Source of the DNA: Blautia obeum ATCC 29174
GTDB taxonomy: Bacteria; Bacillota; Clostridia; Lachnospirales; Lachnospiraceae
Reading direction: 5' to 3'
DNA length: 64,000 bases
Assembly: GCF_025147765.1 (NCBI RefSeq)
Contig: NZ_CP102265.1
Coordinates: forward strand, 1,799,001-1,863,000
Below the pieces are notes generated by a model that searched no databases, was not told the origin of the DNA, and saw nothing but the letters and a program-made list of their open reading frames with translations. Within the stretch, counting starts at the first letter, position 1. Each line of letters starts with the position of its first letter. Below, piece by piece: positions 1-7,672 of the stretch. The translations under genes were made by a program, and so were the position numbers.

Positions 1-2
1 GA

Positions 3-110
3 AAGGAATTTTTAATATGTAGTTTAGGCTCTCAATCGGATTCTTCAAGATATGATGATGTGAATTATATTCTTAAAACAATAGATGAATCTGACTATTT
101 AACTAAATGA
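3..110 (+). CDS. 3' end of an unidentified gene (partial)
   Basis: An open frame enters from the left edge and ends at TGA 108-110, giving about 35 residues that finish in SDYLTK. The rest of the gene is outside the window and I do not recognise the family. A hairpin follows 15 bp later and the IS3 element begins 58 bp later. It could be a chance frame, but the terminator-like structure right after it favours a real gene end. Confidence 0.4.
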   Translation, partial: KEFLICSLGSQSDSSRYDDVNYILKTIDESDYLTK

Positions 111-124
111 TTTCATCTGCCGGA

Positions 125-150
125 CGACGGCAAAAGAAAAAAAGCCGTCG
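125..150 (+). terminator. hairpin after the left-edge gene
   Basis: CGACGGC (125-131) pairs perfectly with GCCGTCG (144-150) around an A-rich 12-nt loop. There is no T-run after it on the plus strand. The A-rich flank means it could act on either strand only weakly. Probably a factor-assisted terminator or mRNA-stabilising hairpin. Confidence 0.4.
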
Positions 151-203
151 CAGAGCAGACACATTTTGATATGTACCCAGAATTCTGGACACATATTTAT
201 AAG

Positions 204-1016
204 TTAGGCGGACATCATGGATGCTTCTCTGTATTTTACAGGAGGCATCCATTTTGTTTTTGCCTGGATTCGTTTGCTATTATAGTAATCAATATATTCA
301 TCAATAGCAATTGCAAATTCTTCAAATGATGTATAATCTTTTTCAAAACCATAATACAGTTCTGTTTTTATTCTTCCAAAGAATGTTTCCATGATGCAAT
401 TATCGTAGCAATTCCCCTTTCTAGACATAGATTGAATTATTCCATGTTCTTTCAAACGATTTCGATAATAAGCATGTTGATATTGCCATCCTTGATCAGA
501 GTGCAAAATTAAACCGTTTACAGAAGAATACTTATCAAAGGCTTTATCAAGCATTCTTTTTATTTGTTCTAAATTAGGACTTAGCGCTAAATCATATGAA
601 ATAATCTCATTTGTATTCATATCCAAAATAGGAGAAAGATAGCATTTTCCCCACGAAAAATTAAATTGGGATACATCTGTTGTCCACTTTTGCAGAGGTA
701 AAGTAGTTGAAAAATTTCTATTAATTACATTGTCGGCTACTTTCCCAACTTCACCTTTATAAGAATGATATTTTTCTTTTGGACGTTTTCCAAATAATCC
801 AGCGTCATGCATAAGACGTTGAACTCTCTTATGATTTACGTTGTAGCCACGATTTTTTAATTCCATATAAACTCTGCGTACCCCATATCTGCCTTTGTTT
901 TCTACGAATATTTTTTTAATAACTAGAAGTAATTCTTCATTTCGTATAGCAACTGGATCTGTTTTATTAATTTCAAAATAGTATGTAGAACGCGCCATAT
1001 TCATAGCCTTTAACAA
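204..1016 (-). CDS. IS3-family transposase OrfB (rve integrase-core domain)
   Basis: Catalytic half of the IS3 transposase. The DDE triad is visible as D114 (TTDVSQF), D174 (HSDQGWQYQ) and E210, with the 35-residue D-to-E spacing typical of the family. The N-terminal HTH_21-like segment covers about residues 20-75. It lies in the -1 frame relative to OrfA, and that frame is open upstream through the slippery run. The active enzyme is therefore probably an OrfAB fusion made by programmed frameshifting; the TTG at 1016 may rarely be used as a true start. Confidence 0.92.
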   Translation of the reverse strand: MLKAMNMARSTYYFEINKTDPVAIRNEELLLVIKKIFVENKGRYGVRRVYMELKNRGYNVNHKRVQRLMHDAGLFGKRPKEKYHSYKGEVGKVADNVINRNFSTTLPLQKWTTDVSQFNFSWGKCYLSPILDMNTNEIISYDLALSPNLEQIKRMLDKAFDKYSSVNGLILHSDQGWQYQHAYYRNRLKEHGIIQSMSRKGNCYDNCIMETFFGRIKTELYYGFEKDYTSFEEFAIAIDEYIDYYNSKRIQAKTKWMPPVKYREASMMSA

Positions 1017-1021
1017 GTGTT

Positions 1022-1594
1022 TTAACAGATATCCTTTTTCTTTGAGTTCTTTGATGATTGCTGCTTTTTCGCCTTGAGTAGCGCAGCTTCCCTTTCTTCT
1101 CTCAAGGCGATCTCTTTTTTTATTGCTTCATTTTCTGCTTTAATATAAGTAATTTCAGCTCGTAAACGAATCAGTTCTTCATATTCAGACTCATTTAATT
1201 TACGTGGATTATTTATGTTCATTTTTTTCATTGCGGACTCCTTTGGTTTTCGCCCTTTTCTTCGGCCTACAAGTCCATTATAACCCCATATTTTATATTT
1301 GCGAATCCATTGAGCAAGTAATCCACTGTTTATACCCACAGTATAAGCAACTGAAGTAATAGTATCTCCAGCTATAACTCGTGCAACAAGTTCATATTTT
1401 TCCTCTGGAGACCACTTTTTATTTGTACCATAGTGTTTTAAACAATCAGAAGTATTTGATTCTTCCAAATGATGCCATCTGACAATCATGTCATGAAAAT
1501 TTTTTAGATTTATTATATCATTGGGTGCATCAATCCATTTTCCTTGGCGATACAATTCAACAGCTTTTTTCTTAAATTCGTAAGTATAACGCAT
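1022..1594 (-). CDS. IS3-family transposase OrfA (helix-turn-helix)
   Basis: DNA-binding half of the transposase, 190 residues if started at the ATG at 1594. That start follows AAAGGGG at good spacing and gives the usual N-terminus MRYTYEFKKKAVELY. Two helix-turn-helix segments are visible (about residues 1-45 and 60-105), followed by a leucine/glutamate-rich coiled coil. The frame ends in a lysine-rich tail at the frameshift site, where the -1 frame continues into OrfB. Confidence 0.88.
   Translation of the reverse strand: MRYTYEFKKKAVELYRQGKWIDAPNDIINLKNFHDMIVRWHHLEESNTSDCLKHYGTNKKWSPEEKYELVARVIAGDTITSVAYTVGINSGLLAQWIRKYKIWGYNGLVGRRKGRKPKESAMKKMNINNPRKLNESEYEELIRLRAEITYIKAENEAIKKEIALREEREAALLKAKKQQSSKNSKKKDIC
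1033..1043 (-). other. programmed -1 frameshift site of IS3 OrfAB
   Basis: On the minus strand the run AAAGAAAAAGG lies 9-19 nt before the OrfA stop (1024-1022). A one-base backward slip here continues without a stop as EKGYLLKHLLKAM and on into OrfB. That matches the conserved junction region of IS3 fusion transposases. The slip is inferred from frame relations and family behaviour. Confidence 0.6.
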
Positions 1595-1662
1595 AAAAAT
1601 ACCCCTTTCACTGGATGTCCAGTAAAAGGGGTACATATCATTTTCACGCGCCTACTCTATTT

Positions 1663-1698
1663 CGGCGGCTTTGATTATCAGAGCCGCCGTTTCTTTTT
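1663..1698 (+). terminator. strong intrinsic terminator
   Basis: CGGCGGCT (1663-1670) pairs with AGCCGCCG (1682-1689), followed by TTTCTTTTT. The GC-rich perfect stem with a T-run is a textbook rho-independent terminator on the plus strand. It lies between the IS3 element and the recombinase remnant and may have ended the gene disrupted or displaced on the left. Confidence 0.8.
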
Positions 1699-1740
1699 AT
1701 CCATCTAAATTCCAACGACGACCCTCTACCATGTAAAGGC

Positions 1741-1876
1741 ATGGCGGCTTTAGGAGGTAGCCGCCATGCACTTATCAACTTATCGACACAAATCGACATT
1801 CCCCCAATTATCAAAAAAAGTCTATCCCCTGCAACGGGGTATTTCGGGCATAAAGATGAACAATCACATCATCTAA
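1741..1876 (+). other. hairpin with Shine-Dalgarno in the loop, leading a 36-codon ORF
   Basis: ATGGCGGCT (1741-1749) and AGCCGCCAT (1759-1767) form a perfect 9-bp stem. Its loop holds AGGAGG (1752-1757). ATG at 1766, eight bases later, opens a 36-codon frame ending at TAA 1874-1876. The start codon is partly inside the stem, so translation could be structure-dependent. The peptide is not recognised and may be a remnant of the mobile element that also left the truncated recombinase just downstream. Confidence 0.35.
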
Positions 1877-1889
1877 ATACTTTTTATGT

Positions 1890-2519
1890 TTGCGTTGGCG
1901 CAATGTGGATTTGGAGAACAACACCTTTGATGTTACCGAGCAGCTACCTTTCAAGGTACCGCCAAAAACAAAAGTCATTGAAGAAATGGCACCGCCGAAA
2001 TCCAACGGCAGAAAGCTACCCATTACGGAGCTTGCCCGCCCGTTCTTCCTCAAACAGCTTGCCATGCAGGAAGTACAGAAAGAACAGGCAGCAAAAGACG
2101 GAAAGCCTTACTATGACAATGACCTTGTTGTAGCAAAGCCGGACGGCGCACCTATCGCCGCGTCGTGGGTGTCCTCTCAATTTGGAAAGCTGCTTGAAGA
2201 TTTGGATATGCCGCACATTCGTTTTCACGATTTACGACATACGGCAGCGACCAATATGCACCAACTGACAGGCGACTTCTATACGGTTGGCGAAGTCTTG
2301 GGGCATACGCTTGCGGGTATCGGCGCGTCGCTTGGGCTTTCCATGAACTTTGAAGCTGTTACCGCCCGTTATGTGGACGTGCGGCTTGAACGAAAAAAAG
2401 AAGTTTTGGACGCTTACCATAGCGCGGTGGAAAAAGCAGCCCCGGAGAAACCAAAGGAAGCCGAGCCGAAAAAAGGAAAACGGGCAGCAAAGAAAAAACA
2501 CAGCGAAATAGACCTTTAA
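1890..2519 (+). pseudogene. 5'-truncated tyrosine recombinase/integrase
   Basis: Only the C-terminal part of the catalytic domain survives. HDLRHTAATN supplies the H-x-x-R pair, GEVLGHTLAG the next histidine region, and TARYVDV the nucleophilic tyrosine. The N-terminal arm-binding and core-binding domains, and the first catalytic arginine, are missing. Family similarity begins abruptly at LRWRNVDL near 1890 and the upstream bases do not continue it. A Lys/Glu/Ala-rich tail ends the frame, as in Tn1549-like conjugative-element integrases. It cannot be functional as it stands. Confidence 0.8.
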
Positions 2520-2618
2520 CCGCTGTATCTCTTTACTGCTCTTTACAACCTTTTATATGCCCGCGTGGAATTTGGGCACCATTTACGGAAAAAGCACCAT
2601 GAAAACAGAGGGTAAAAG

Positions 2619-2669
2619 AAACGCCGACAACTCACAAAAACGTAGTGTTCATGCGGGTTTTCGGCGTTT
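2619..2669 (+). terminator. terminator-like hairpin after the recombinase remnant
   Basis: AAACGCCGA (2619-2627) is perfectly complementary to TCGGCGTTT (2661-2669), with TTTCC after it. The loop is long (33 nt). It probably ends transcription of the recombinase remnant. Confidence 0.5.
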
Positions 2670-3140
2670 TCCTATCCCTTAACGGGCTTCTATTCATCTT
2701 GTGCGAGAGAGAAAAATTCTACTATTTTTTATAGTATATTTCAATATATGACTCCTTGGAAATTTTCCTGATGAACGTAGAAATGACAGAGAAGTAAAAA
2801 TGGTAAGCGTACTTGAAAAATGGCAGAATAACAAGATATAGCATTCTATGCGCTGTATTTTATTGACGAATTCAATATATTGTGTTACCATATAAATGGA
2901 TTATTTTTTATGCATGGTTTGCCACGCAGTAAAGTTTTTTGTTCCGGATATGCTGTTCCGGGAGCAACATTTAGGCGAAGGCCTTTTATCAATAGGAAGA
3001 CATCAAAAATCAAAAGAAGATTTTTGGTGTCTTTTTTTGTTGCCCAAAAACGAAATGTGGGGTGTACAAAAAACAGGAAGGGAGGAAATATAAAATAATC
3101 CATAAAAGATGAACAGGAAAATCAAAAAAGGAGGCAGAAT
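2670..3140 (+). promoter_or_regulatory. promoter and leader of the interrupted gene
   Basis: No convincing gene lies between 2520 and 3140. TTGACG (2863-2868), a 17-nt spacer and TACCAT (2886-2891) form a candidate sigma-70-type promoter. A leader of roughly 240 nt follows, containing a CCGGA/TCCGG hairpin near 2945-2961 and then an intrinsic terminator (2999-3038) before AAAGGAGG and the ATG at 3141. A terminator between promoter and gene suggests attenuation. The same layout occurs before the nine-repeat gene at 13335. Confidence 0.5.
2999..3038 (+). terminator. leader terminator / attenuator
   Basis: GACATCAAAAATC (2999-3011) pairs with GATTTTTGGTGTC (3019-3031) apart from one G-T pair, and seven T residues follow. 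It stands about 100 bp upstream of the ATG at 3141, so it would stop leader transcripts unless bypassed. Confidence 0.7.
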
Positions 3141-3175
3141 ATGGGACAGGATATATGCATTCGAAAAGATGAAAA
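3141..3175 (+). pseudogene. 5' fragment of a small gene split by IS66
   Basis: ATG at 3141 follows a perfect AAAGGAGG site and reads MGQDICIRKDE before the IS66 end at 3176. Removing the element and one copy of its 8-bp duplication joins this in frame to the 3' fragment at 5722, giving RKDEKPLGYDWECGHEE. The rebuilt protein is about 140 residues. I do not recognise its family. Confidence 0.85.
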
Positions 3176-3241
3176 GTAAGCGTCAAATAAAACAGTGTAT
3201 AGAAAAATAACCGTCAGCCTTTTATACTAAAAGGTCAACGG

Positions 3242-4777
3242 TTATCGACAGAATTCTTTTACAAGAGGATTCCAAGGCAGATAATCATCCAGATATTCAG
3301 GATGTTCAAGAAAAGCACTCCCCGGCATGTCGGACAGGATATATTTTATATATTTCATCGGGGCAAGCCCATTCGCTTTCGCTGTCTCTACCAGTGTATG
3401 GATTCCTGCACTGGCTTCCGCCCCTTTCGGACTGCCGGAGAACAGCCAGTTCTTTCTGCCGATCACAAAGGGACGGATACAGTTTTCCGCAAGCGAATTA
3501 CTGATGGAACAATTCCCGTCTTCCAGATAATTCCAAAAACCTTCACGGTTATTTAAGGCGTAATGAAAAGCTTTTGAAAGTTTGGATTTCGGCAGCTCTC
3601 CGATGGCACTTTTTTCTGCCCATGACCAAAAAGCCTCGAGAAGCGGTTTCTCGCGGATAAGACGTTCTTTTTTCTTCTGATCAGGAGGGAGCGCCTCCAA
3701 CTCTGACTCTATGTTAAAGAGTTGATTCAGACGGAGGATTGCTTCCGCAGGTTTTGATGCTTCCGAATTATGGATGTCTTTTGGGAGCGCATCCACGAAA
3801 GCCCGGCGCAGATGCGTATAGCAAAGACATCTTTTTACTCCTGAAACTGCATTGTATCCGGAGTAAGCGTCTGTATGGATATAACCTTCATATTCCCTCA
3901 GAAACGCTTCCGGATATTTCCCGCTTCGTCCCGGCTGGTACTCGAAGTAGCGGATGGGATTTACAGCATCTCTGATGCTGCAGTAAACCCACATATAGGA
4001 ATCGGACGTATTTTTCCGTCCCGGTTCTTTCAGCACCTGTACATGTGTTTCATCGATATGAAGGTATCTCTGTTTCAGAAGTTCCAGCTTCAGACGGTGG
4101 ACGATGTGTACAAGCCAGTCCCGATAGACAATCAGAAGCCAGTTTGACATAGTCGCTCTGCTTAAACGTAATCCCAAAGCCTCCCATTCTTTTTCCTGTC
4201 TGTACAGCGGGATGCTTAATTCAAACTTCTGGTGGATGAGCCAGGTGATGGTAGATGCAGATGCCAGAGAATGCAGGACGGGAGGATATGGCACCGGAGC
4301 CTTCTCCATATAAGGAGTTCCGTTTTTCCGGCACGACCTGCATTCATACGTTTCCCGGTAATGGTCAATCACCTTGAGTTTTGCAGGGATAAACTGTACT
4401 TCCGTGCGGACGAATTCTTCCCCTACTTTCACCATCGTACTCCCGCAGTTATCGCATATCTGTTCCCTTTCATCTATGGTATGGAGTACTTTGCTGTGAG
4501 GGAGATTTTTTACCAGTTCTTCCCGCTGACCGGTGTACTTCCTTTTACGTAGGTGCTTCTCTATCTCAACAAGCTCCGGTTCGTGTGCATCAGGATCCGC
4601 ACAGGTTTCGATTTCATTAAAAAGAGACACCTGCCCCTCGATTTCGAGAGTAGATGTCTTCTCGGATTTTGTTCCATAAAGTTTACGGGTCAGGAAATCA
4701 ACCTGCTCTTTCAGGAGCCGGACCTGCTGTTCCAGTTCTTTGATATGATTTTTATACTCCTGTTCCGTAGCTGACAT
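3242..4777 (-). CDS. tnpC: IS66 transposase TnpC
   Basis: DDE transposase of 511 residues, full length for the family. An N-terminal leucine-rich coiled coil (about residues 5-35) precedes RKLYGTKSEK. A zinc-finger module has C108/C111 and C146/C149. The catalytic residues are D242 (HIDETHVQV), D303 (HTDAYSGYN) and E431 (SLAENCIRPF), followed by the conserved GRKNWLFSGS and a C-terminal IS66 domain ending in the usual LPWNP. It forms one transcription unit with tnpB and tnpA and has no sign of decay. Confidence 0.97.
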   Translation of the reverse strand: MSATEQEYKNHIKELEQQVRLLKEQVDFLTRKLYGTKSEKTSTLEIEGQVSLFNEIETCADPDAHEPELVEIEKHLRKRKYTGQREELVKNLPHSKVLHTIDEREQICDNCGSTMVKVGEEFVRTEVQFIPAKLKVIDHYRETYECRSCRKNGTPYMEKAPVPYPPVLHSLASASTITWLIHQKFELSIPLYRQEKEWEALGLRLSRATMSNWLLIVYRDWLVHIVHRLKLELLKQRYLHIDETHVQVLKEPGRKNTSDSYMWVYCSIRDAVNPIRYFEYQPGRSGKYPEAFLREYEGYIHTDAYSGYNAVSGVKRCLCYTHLRRAFVDALPKDIHNSEASKPAEAILRLNQLFNIESELEALPPDQKKKERLIREKPLLEAFWSWAEKSAIGELPKSKLSKAFHYALNNREGFWNYLEDGNCSISNSLAENCIRPFVIGRKNWLFSGSPKGAEASAGIHTLVETAKANGLAPMKYIKYILSDMPGSAFLEHPEYLDDYLPWNPLVKEFCR

Positions 4778-4843
4778 AACCTGAAAACCCTTTCGTTTCG
4801 ATAGGATTATTATACCATAGAATCGTCAGATTTCCCAGCATTT

Positions 4844-5215
4844 CTAAGGATTTTCAGTATTTTCAGACTTATGCGGGAGCCATTTCTGAACCGCCTTTGG
4901 CTGCTCCGGGTTCAAACCTTCCAGAAGCCAGCGCAGCTGCTGATCAGAAATCTGTTTTGCTTCTTCGCCGGTCCGCGGCCATTGGAGACGTCCGTTTTCG
5001 TACCGTTTGTATAAAAGGCAGAAACCGTCTCCCTCGTAATGGACTGCTTTGATCCGGTCAGCCCTCTTTCCACAGAACAGGAATAAGGAATTGCTGTAAG
5101 GATCCAGTTTGAAGTTGTACTGGATGATATCCAGCAAGCCATTGAGCTGCTTCCTCATATCGGTGTAGCCGCATCGGATATAGATTTTCTCCACATGGGA
5201 AAGATCTCCTAACAT
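4844..5215 (-). CDS. tnpB: IS66 accessory protein TnpB
   Basis: Small accessory protein (123 residues) required for transposition in characterised IS66 elements; its biochemical role is unclear. The family signature IYIRCGYTDMRKQLNGL is at residues 11-27, followed by LFLFCGKRADRIKAVHYEGDGFCLLYKR. Its start overlaps the end of tnpA by a few bases, which implies translational coupling. Full length. Confidence 0.95.
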   Translation of the reverse strand: MLGDLSHVEKIYIRCGYTDMRKQLNGLLDIIQYNFKLDPYSNSLFLFCGKRADRIKAVHYEGDGFCLLYKRYENGRLQWPRTGEEAKQISDQQLRWLLEGLNPEQPKAVQKWLPHKSENTENP

Positions 5216-5607
5216 GACTGCACGGCTTTCAGAATGTTTTCCAGCATCTGGGCAGATGTGCCTTCATAAAGTTCCACTGTTATGGATCCGATATGAAGTA
5301 TGGCTGCAGGAGTGGAACGGGAAATGTTTCTGTCCGGAAGTGAAAGCTCCGCAAACTCAGCCGGGGATTCCGTTAAAGCAGTTGACTGTTGGTCTGTACA
5401 CATGTGGATGCCGTTTTTCTTGCGGGGCAGTTCTTCCAGGGCAAGCTTTCGAATTTTGGAAAGCCAGTAATAATAACTTTTCAAAGAGATATCGTGTTGT
5501 TCACACCAGATCTGATTTGTCAGTCCGGAGGCCCTGCATTGCCGTATTACATCCAGCCAGTATTGAAGTTTCACCTGTTTGTCTGGAGTCAAAGAAGAAA
5601 GATCCAT
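5209..5607 (-). CDS. tnpA: IS66 accessory protein TnpA
   Basis: First gene of the IS66 operon, 132 residues from the ATG at 5607. That start follows AAGGAGCAGGCTT; a longer frame to 5667 lacks a site as good. The N-terminus holds a helix-turn-helix-type segment (CRASGLTNQIWCEQHDIS, then YYYWLSKIR), as in other IS66 TnpA proteins. The C-terminal part is less conserved. Probably a DNA-binding accessory factor. Confidence 0.9.
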   Translation of the reverse strand: MDLSSLTPDKQVKLQYWLDVIRQCRASGLTNQIWCEQHDISLKSYYYWLSKIRKLALEELPRKKNGIHMCTDQQSTALTESPAEFAELSLPDRNISRSTPAAILHIGSITVELYEGTSAQMLENILKAVQSC

Positions 5608-5721
5608 AAGCCTGCTCCTTAGATTAGATTTAGAGTTTTTAGAGTCAACTCCCAAAACTCTAATCAATAGTTTACATGCAACAGCCAGAAATTTCGATAC
5701 ACCCTCTTATTGGACGCTTAC

Positions 5722-6114
5722 GATGAAAAACCATTGGGATATGACTGGGAATGTGGACATGAGGAATTATATGTCAGAGTGAATATGTACTACAACGGAT
5801 CCCTGTATGTCGGATTATGGCAAAAGCAAAAGGAATGTGAGAAAAAGCTGGAATTATTCGGAGACCTTACAATTGGAGTTATGGGATTCCTAAGACCGGG
5901 GCAGGCAATAATCTCGGATTGCGGAGCAAAAGCAAAGGTTGCGTTTATTGAGAAGTATAAACTCGGAAAAGTTGTAGGTAAGAGGAAAATCAATTATGGC
6001 AGCTATTATGTTGCAGAGTTTAATCTTGCACGACTTGCACAGCTCGATCCAGAAGGTACGGAAAGATATCTGCTCGAAAATGGTCTTGATCAAAAAGAAT
6101 TTAAAGCAGATTAG
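5722..6114 (+). pseudogene. 3' fragment of the small gene split by IS66
   Basis: The frame continues from the 3141-3175 fragment and runs to TAG at 6112-6114. It encodes DEKPLGYDWECGHEELYVRV and about 110 more residues, with no signal peptide or membrane segment. An ATG at 5752 could still give a truncated product. It begins the run of element genes that leads to the PcfK and PcfJ-like proteins. Function unknown. Confidence 0.8.
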
Positions 6115-6159
6115 GGTAAAGAGGTACATTTGAAAACCAGGCAATAAAGGTGGTGCGGC

Positions 6160-6495
6160 ATGAAAGACGACGAATATAAGGGATATTACTGTCTGCTGAT
6201 TGCAATCCTGTGCAATTTGAATGCAGCGGAAGCCAGCACAATGTACGAATACGGACCAGATCATCCGCTTTGCCGGAAAATCCTGAAAAAGAAAGTTCGG
6301 AAACCGTCCATAAAAAAGCTCAAGGAATCAGAAATGGCAGCGGCTATGAAGGCTCTTCTTGATCAGGGATACAGCCAGGATGCAGTATCGGAAGCATTTC
6401 AGTGTTTTCCATCTACGGTCAGGCGCAGAGTAAGAAAATTAACAGAAAGGAAGGAAACGAATGACAGATCAGAAATTGATTGCAGGAATATTTAA
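6160..6495 (+). CDS. hypothetical protein with a C-terminal helix-turn-helix-like segment
   Basis: A 111-residue basic protein. ATG 6160 follows AAAGGTGG. Residues 60-95 (MAAAMKALLDQGYSQDAVSE, then CFPSTVRRRVRKL) look like a resolvase-type or homeodomain-like helix-turn-helix, so DNA binding is plausible. Its 3' end overlaps the next gene by 35 bp in another frame, and that gene's ribosome site (GAAAGGAAGG) is inside this one. Family not recognised. Confidence 0.65.
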   Translation: MKDDEYKGYYCLLIAILCNLNAAEASTMYEYGPDHPLCRKILKKKVRKPSIKKLKESEMAAAMKALLDQGYSQDAVSEAFQCFPSTVRRRVRKLTERKETNDRSEIDCRNI

Positions 6496-6874
6496 TGATT
6501 TTTTAGGACTTTATACGGGTAAAATTCAGACCGGTATCCGTCCTTTGATTGAAAAATATAAAAACCATCCCATGCTGATGGGACTCCTCTCCAATTTGGA
6601 TGAAGCGGCAAAGATTCAGGCACCGAAAGCCATGAAAGAAATCTATTCTTTCTATAAAGAATATCGTGGCAGGGATCTGGAAGATGCTGATTGGAAGGAA
6701 CTGACGGAAAAAGCCCGTCAGATCTGTGCAGGATGGGAGGAAAATGAATGGGTTCGCCGTATTGTACTGGAAATGATCAGCCTTTTAGATTCTGATGATG
6801 CAGAGAGACGCAGGATTGCATTGGAAGTAGAAAAAGAAATGGAAGCGGCTGAACAGAAAATGAATGCGGCATAA
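6461..6874 (+). CDS. hypothetical helical protein
   Basis: A 137-residue, largely alpha-helical, charged protein (KAMKEIYSFYKEY, EKARQICAGWEE, EVEKEMEAAEQK). It has a good GAAAGGAAGG ribosome site and no membrane or metal-binding motif. It lies between the HTH-like protein and the PcfK-like protein in the element's main operon. Function unknown. Confidence 0.65.
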   Translation: MTDQKLIAGIFNDFLGLYTGKIQTGIRPLIEKYKNHPMLMGLLSNLDEAAKIQAPKAMKEIYSFYKEYRGRDLEDADWKELTEKARQICAGWEENEWVRRIVLEMISLLDSDDAERRRIALEVEKEMEAAEQKMNAA

Positions 6875-6884
6875 AAAGCAGGCA

Positions 6885-6911
6885 GAGGCAGGAGATTTTT
6901 TCTTCTGCCTC
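6885..6911 (+). terminator. intergenic hairpin before the PcfK-like gene
   Basis: GAGGCAG (6885-6891) pairs with CTGCCTC (6905-6911) around a T-rich loop, then ATGTTTTTA. It sits in the 67-bp gap between two co-directional genes and may partially terminate or process the transcript. A similar hairpin lies before the second PcfJ-like gene. Confidence 0.4.
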
Positions 6912-6941
6912 ATGTTTTTATCAGGAAAGAAGGGATCGATT

Positions 6942-7661
6942 ATGTTAAATGAGATCATAAAAACTGCAGAAGAATTAAATACAGCAGCATTGTATTACCG
7001 CCAGAGCGGGAATATGGATGGTGTGCGGGAACTTGCCAAAGCACATGCAGTTTCCAAAAAACAGACAGAGGAATTTATTCAGGGCAGCCGCTACCGGCTG
7101 GTTGATATACCGATTGAGGAAAGAACGTTTGCGAATGCGTCTGAAAAACTGCGTGCAGAAATGTTTGCCTTAAAGGATGCAGGCTTTGCAGACATCATAG
7201 GACAGTATCTCGTAAATCTTGCCAAAACGGATTCTGCTTTAGATGCACAGGTGTTAAAAAAACATAAGATGCTTCAGAGATGTTTGGATTACGTGACGCA
7301 AAAAGCCTACAACATTGCACTGGAGGGAGCGAAAAAAAAGGGAGAGAACGGCATTCGAGCCAATACAGGCCTGGCACTCTCCGGCGACCAGGTTTTTCCT
7401 TGGGTACTTGAATATTATGCGAAAGATGATGAAAAAGAAATAGCAGAAAAAGAGCAGGAAGAAAAGAAAAAGATTCAAAAGGAATGGGATTCGGTAAATA
7501 AGAGAACGAAAACAATACCGAAAAACCAGGGGACAAAGAAAGATTCCGAGGTGCATCCCAAAGAAGCAGCGGAGCAGGAAGAAAAGTATATTAGCAAGAA
7601 AAAATCAAAAGATTCCGGGCAGATGTCCTTGTTTGACATGATGCAGCAGAAAGAGAGTTAA
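6942..7661 (+). CDS. PcfK-like / possible AcrIIA9-family protein with a clamp-binding tail
   Basis: 239 residues from the ATG at 6942 (site GGAAAGAAGGG); the longer frame upstream crosses a hairpin. The middle resembles PcfK-like proteins of Gram-positive mobile elements, with CLDYVTQKAYNIALEG, then GDQVFPWVLEYYAKDDEKEI. AcrIIA9-type Cas9 inhibitors belong to the same fold family, so anti-CRISPR activity is possible but unproven. A charged coiled-coil linker leads to a C-terminal GQMSLFDMMQ, a canonical beta-sliding-clamp binding motif. Two PcfJ-like genes follow, the usual partner of PcfK. Confidence 0.65.
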   Translation: MLNEIIKTAEELNTAALYYRQSGNMDGVRELAKAHAVSKKQTEEFIQGSRYRLVDIPIEERTFANASEKLRAEMFALKDAGFADIIGQYLVNLAKTDSALDAQVLKKHKMLQRCLDYVTQKAYNIALEGAKKKGENGIRANTGLALSGDQVFPWVLEYYAKDDEKEIAEKEQEEKKKIQKEWDSVNKRTKTIPKNQGTKKDSEVHPKEAAEQEEKYISKKKSKDSGQMSLFDMMQQKES

Positions 7662-7672
7662 AGGAGAAGGAT

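Larger units (their letters stand above)
168..1639 (-). mobile_element. complete IS3-family insertion sequence
   Basis: The element carries OrfA and OrfB on the minus strand. Its ends are imperfect inverted repeats: GATATGTACCC then CTGGACA at the left (168-191), and the reverse complement at the right (1616-1639), 19 of 24 positions matching. ATTTT occurs immediately outside both ends (163-167 and 1640-1644) and is a plausible 5-bp target duplication. Both reading frames are open and all DDE residues are present, so the copy looks intact and potentially active. Confidence 0.85.
3176..5721 (-). mobile_element. complete IS66-family insertion sequence
   Basis: The element carries tnpA, tnpB and tnpC on the minus strand. 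The left end GTAAGCGTCAAATAA (from 3176) and right end GTAAGCGTCCAATAA (read inward from 5721) are near-identical inverted repeats starting GTAAGCG, a family hallmark. GATGAAAA is present on both sides (3168-3175 and 5722-5729), a perfect 8-bp target duplication as expected for IS66. All three frames are intact and the identical duplication suggests recent insertion. Confidence 0.97.
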
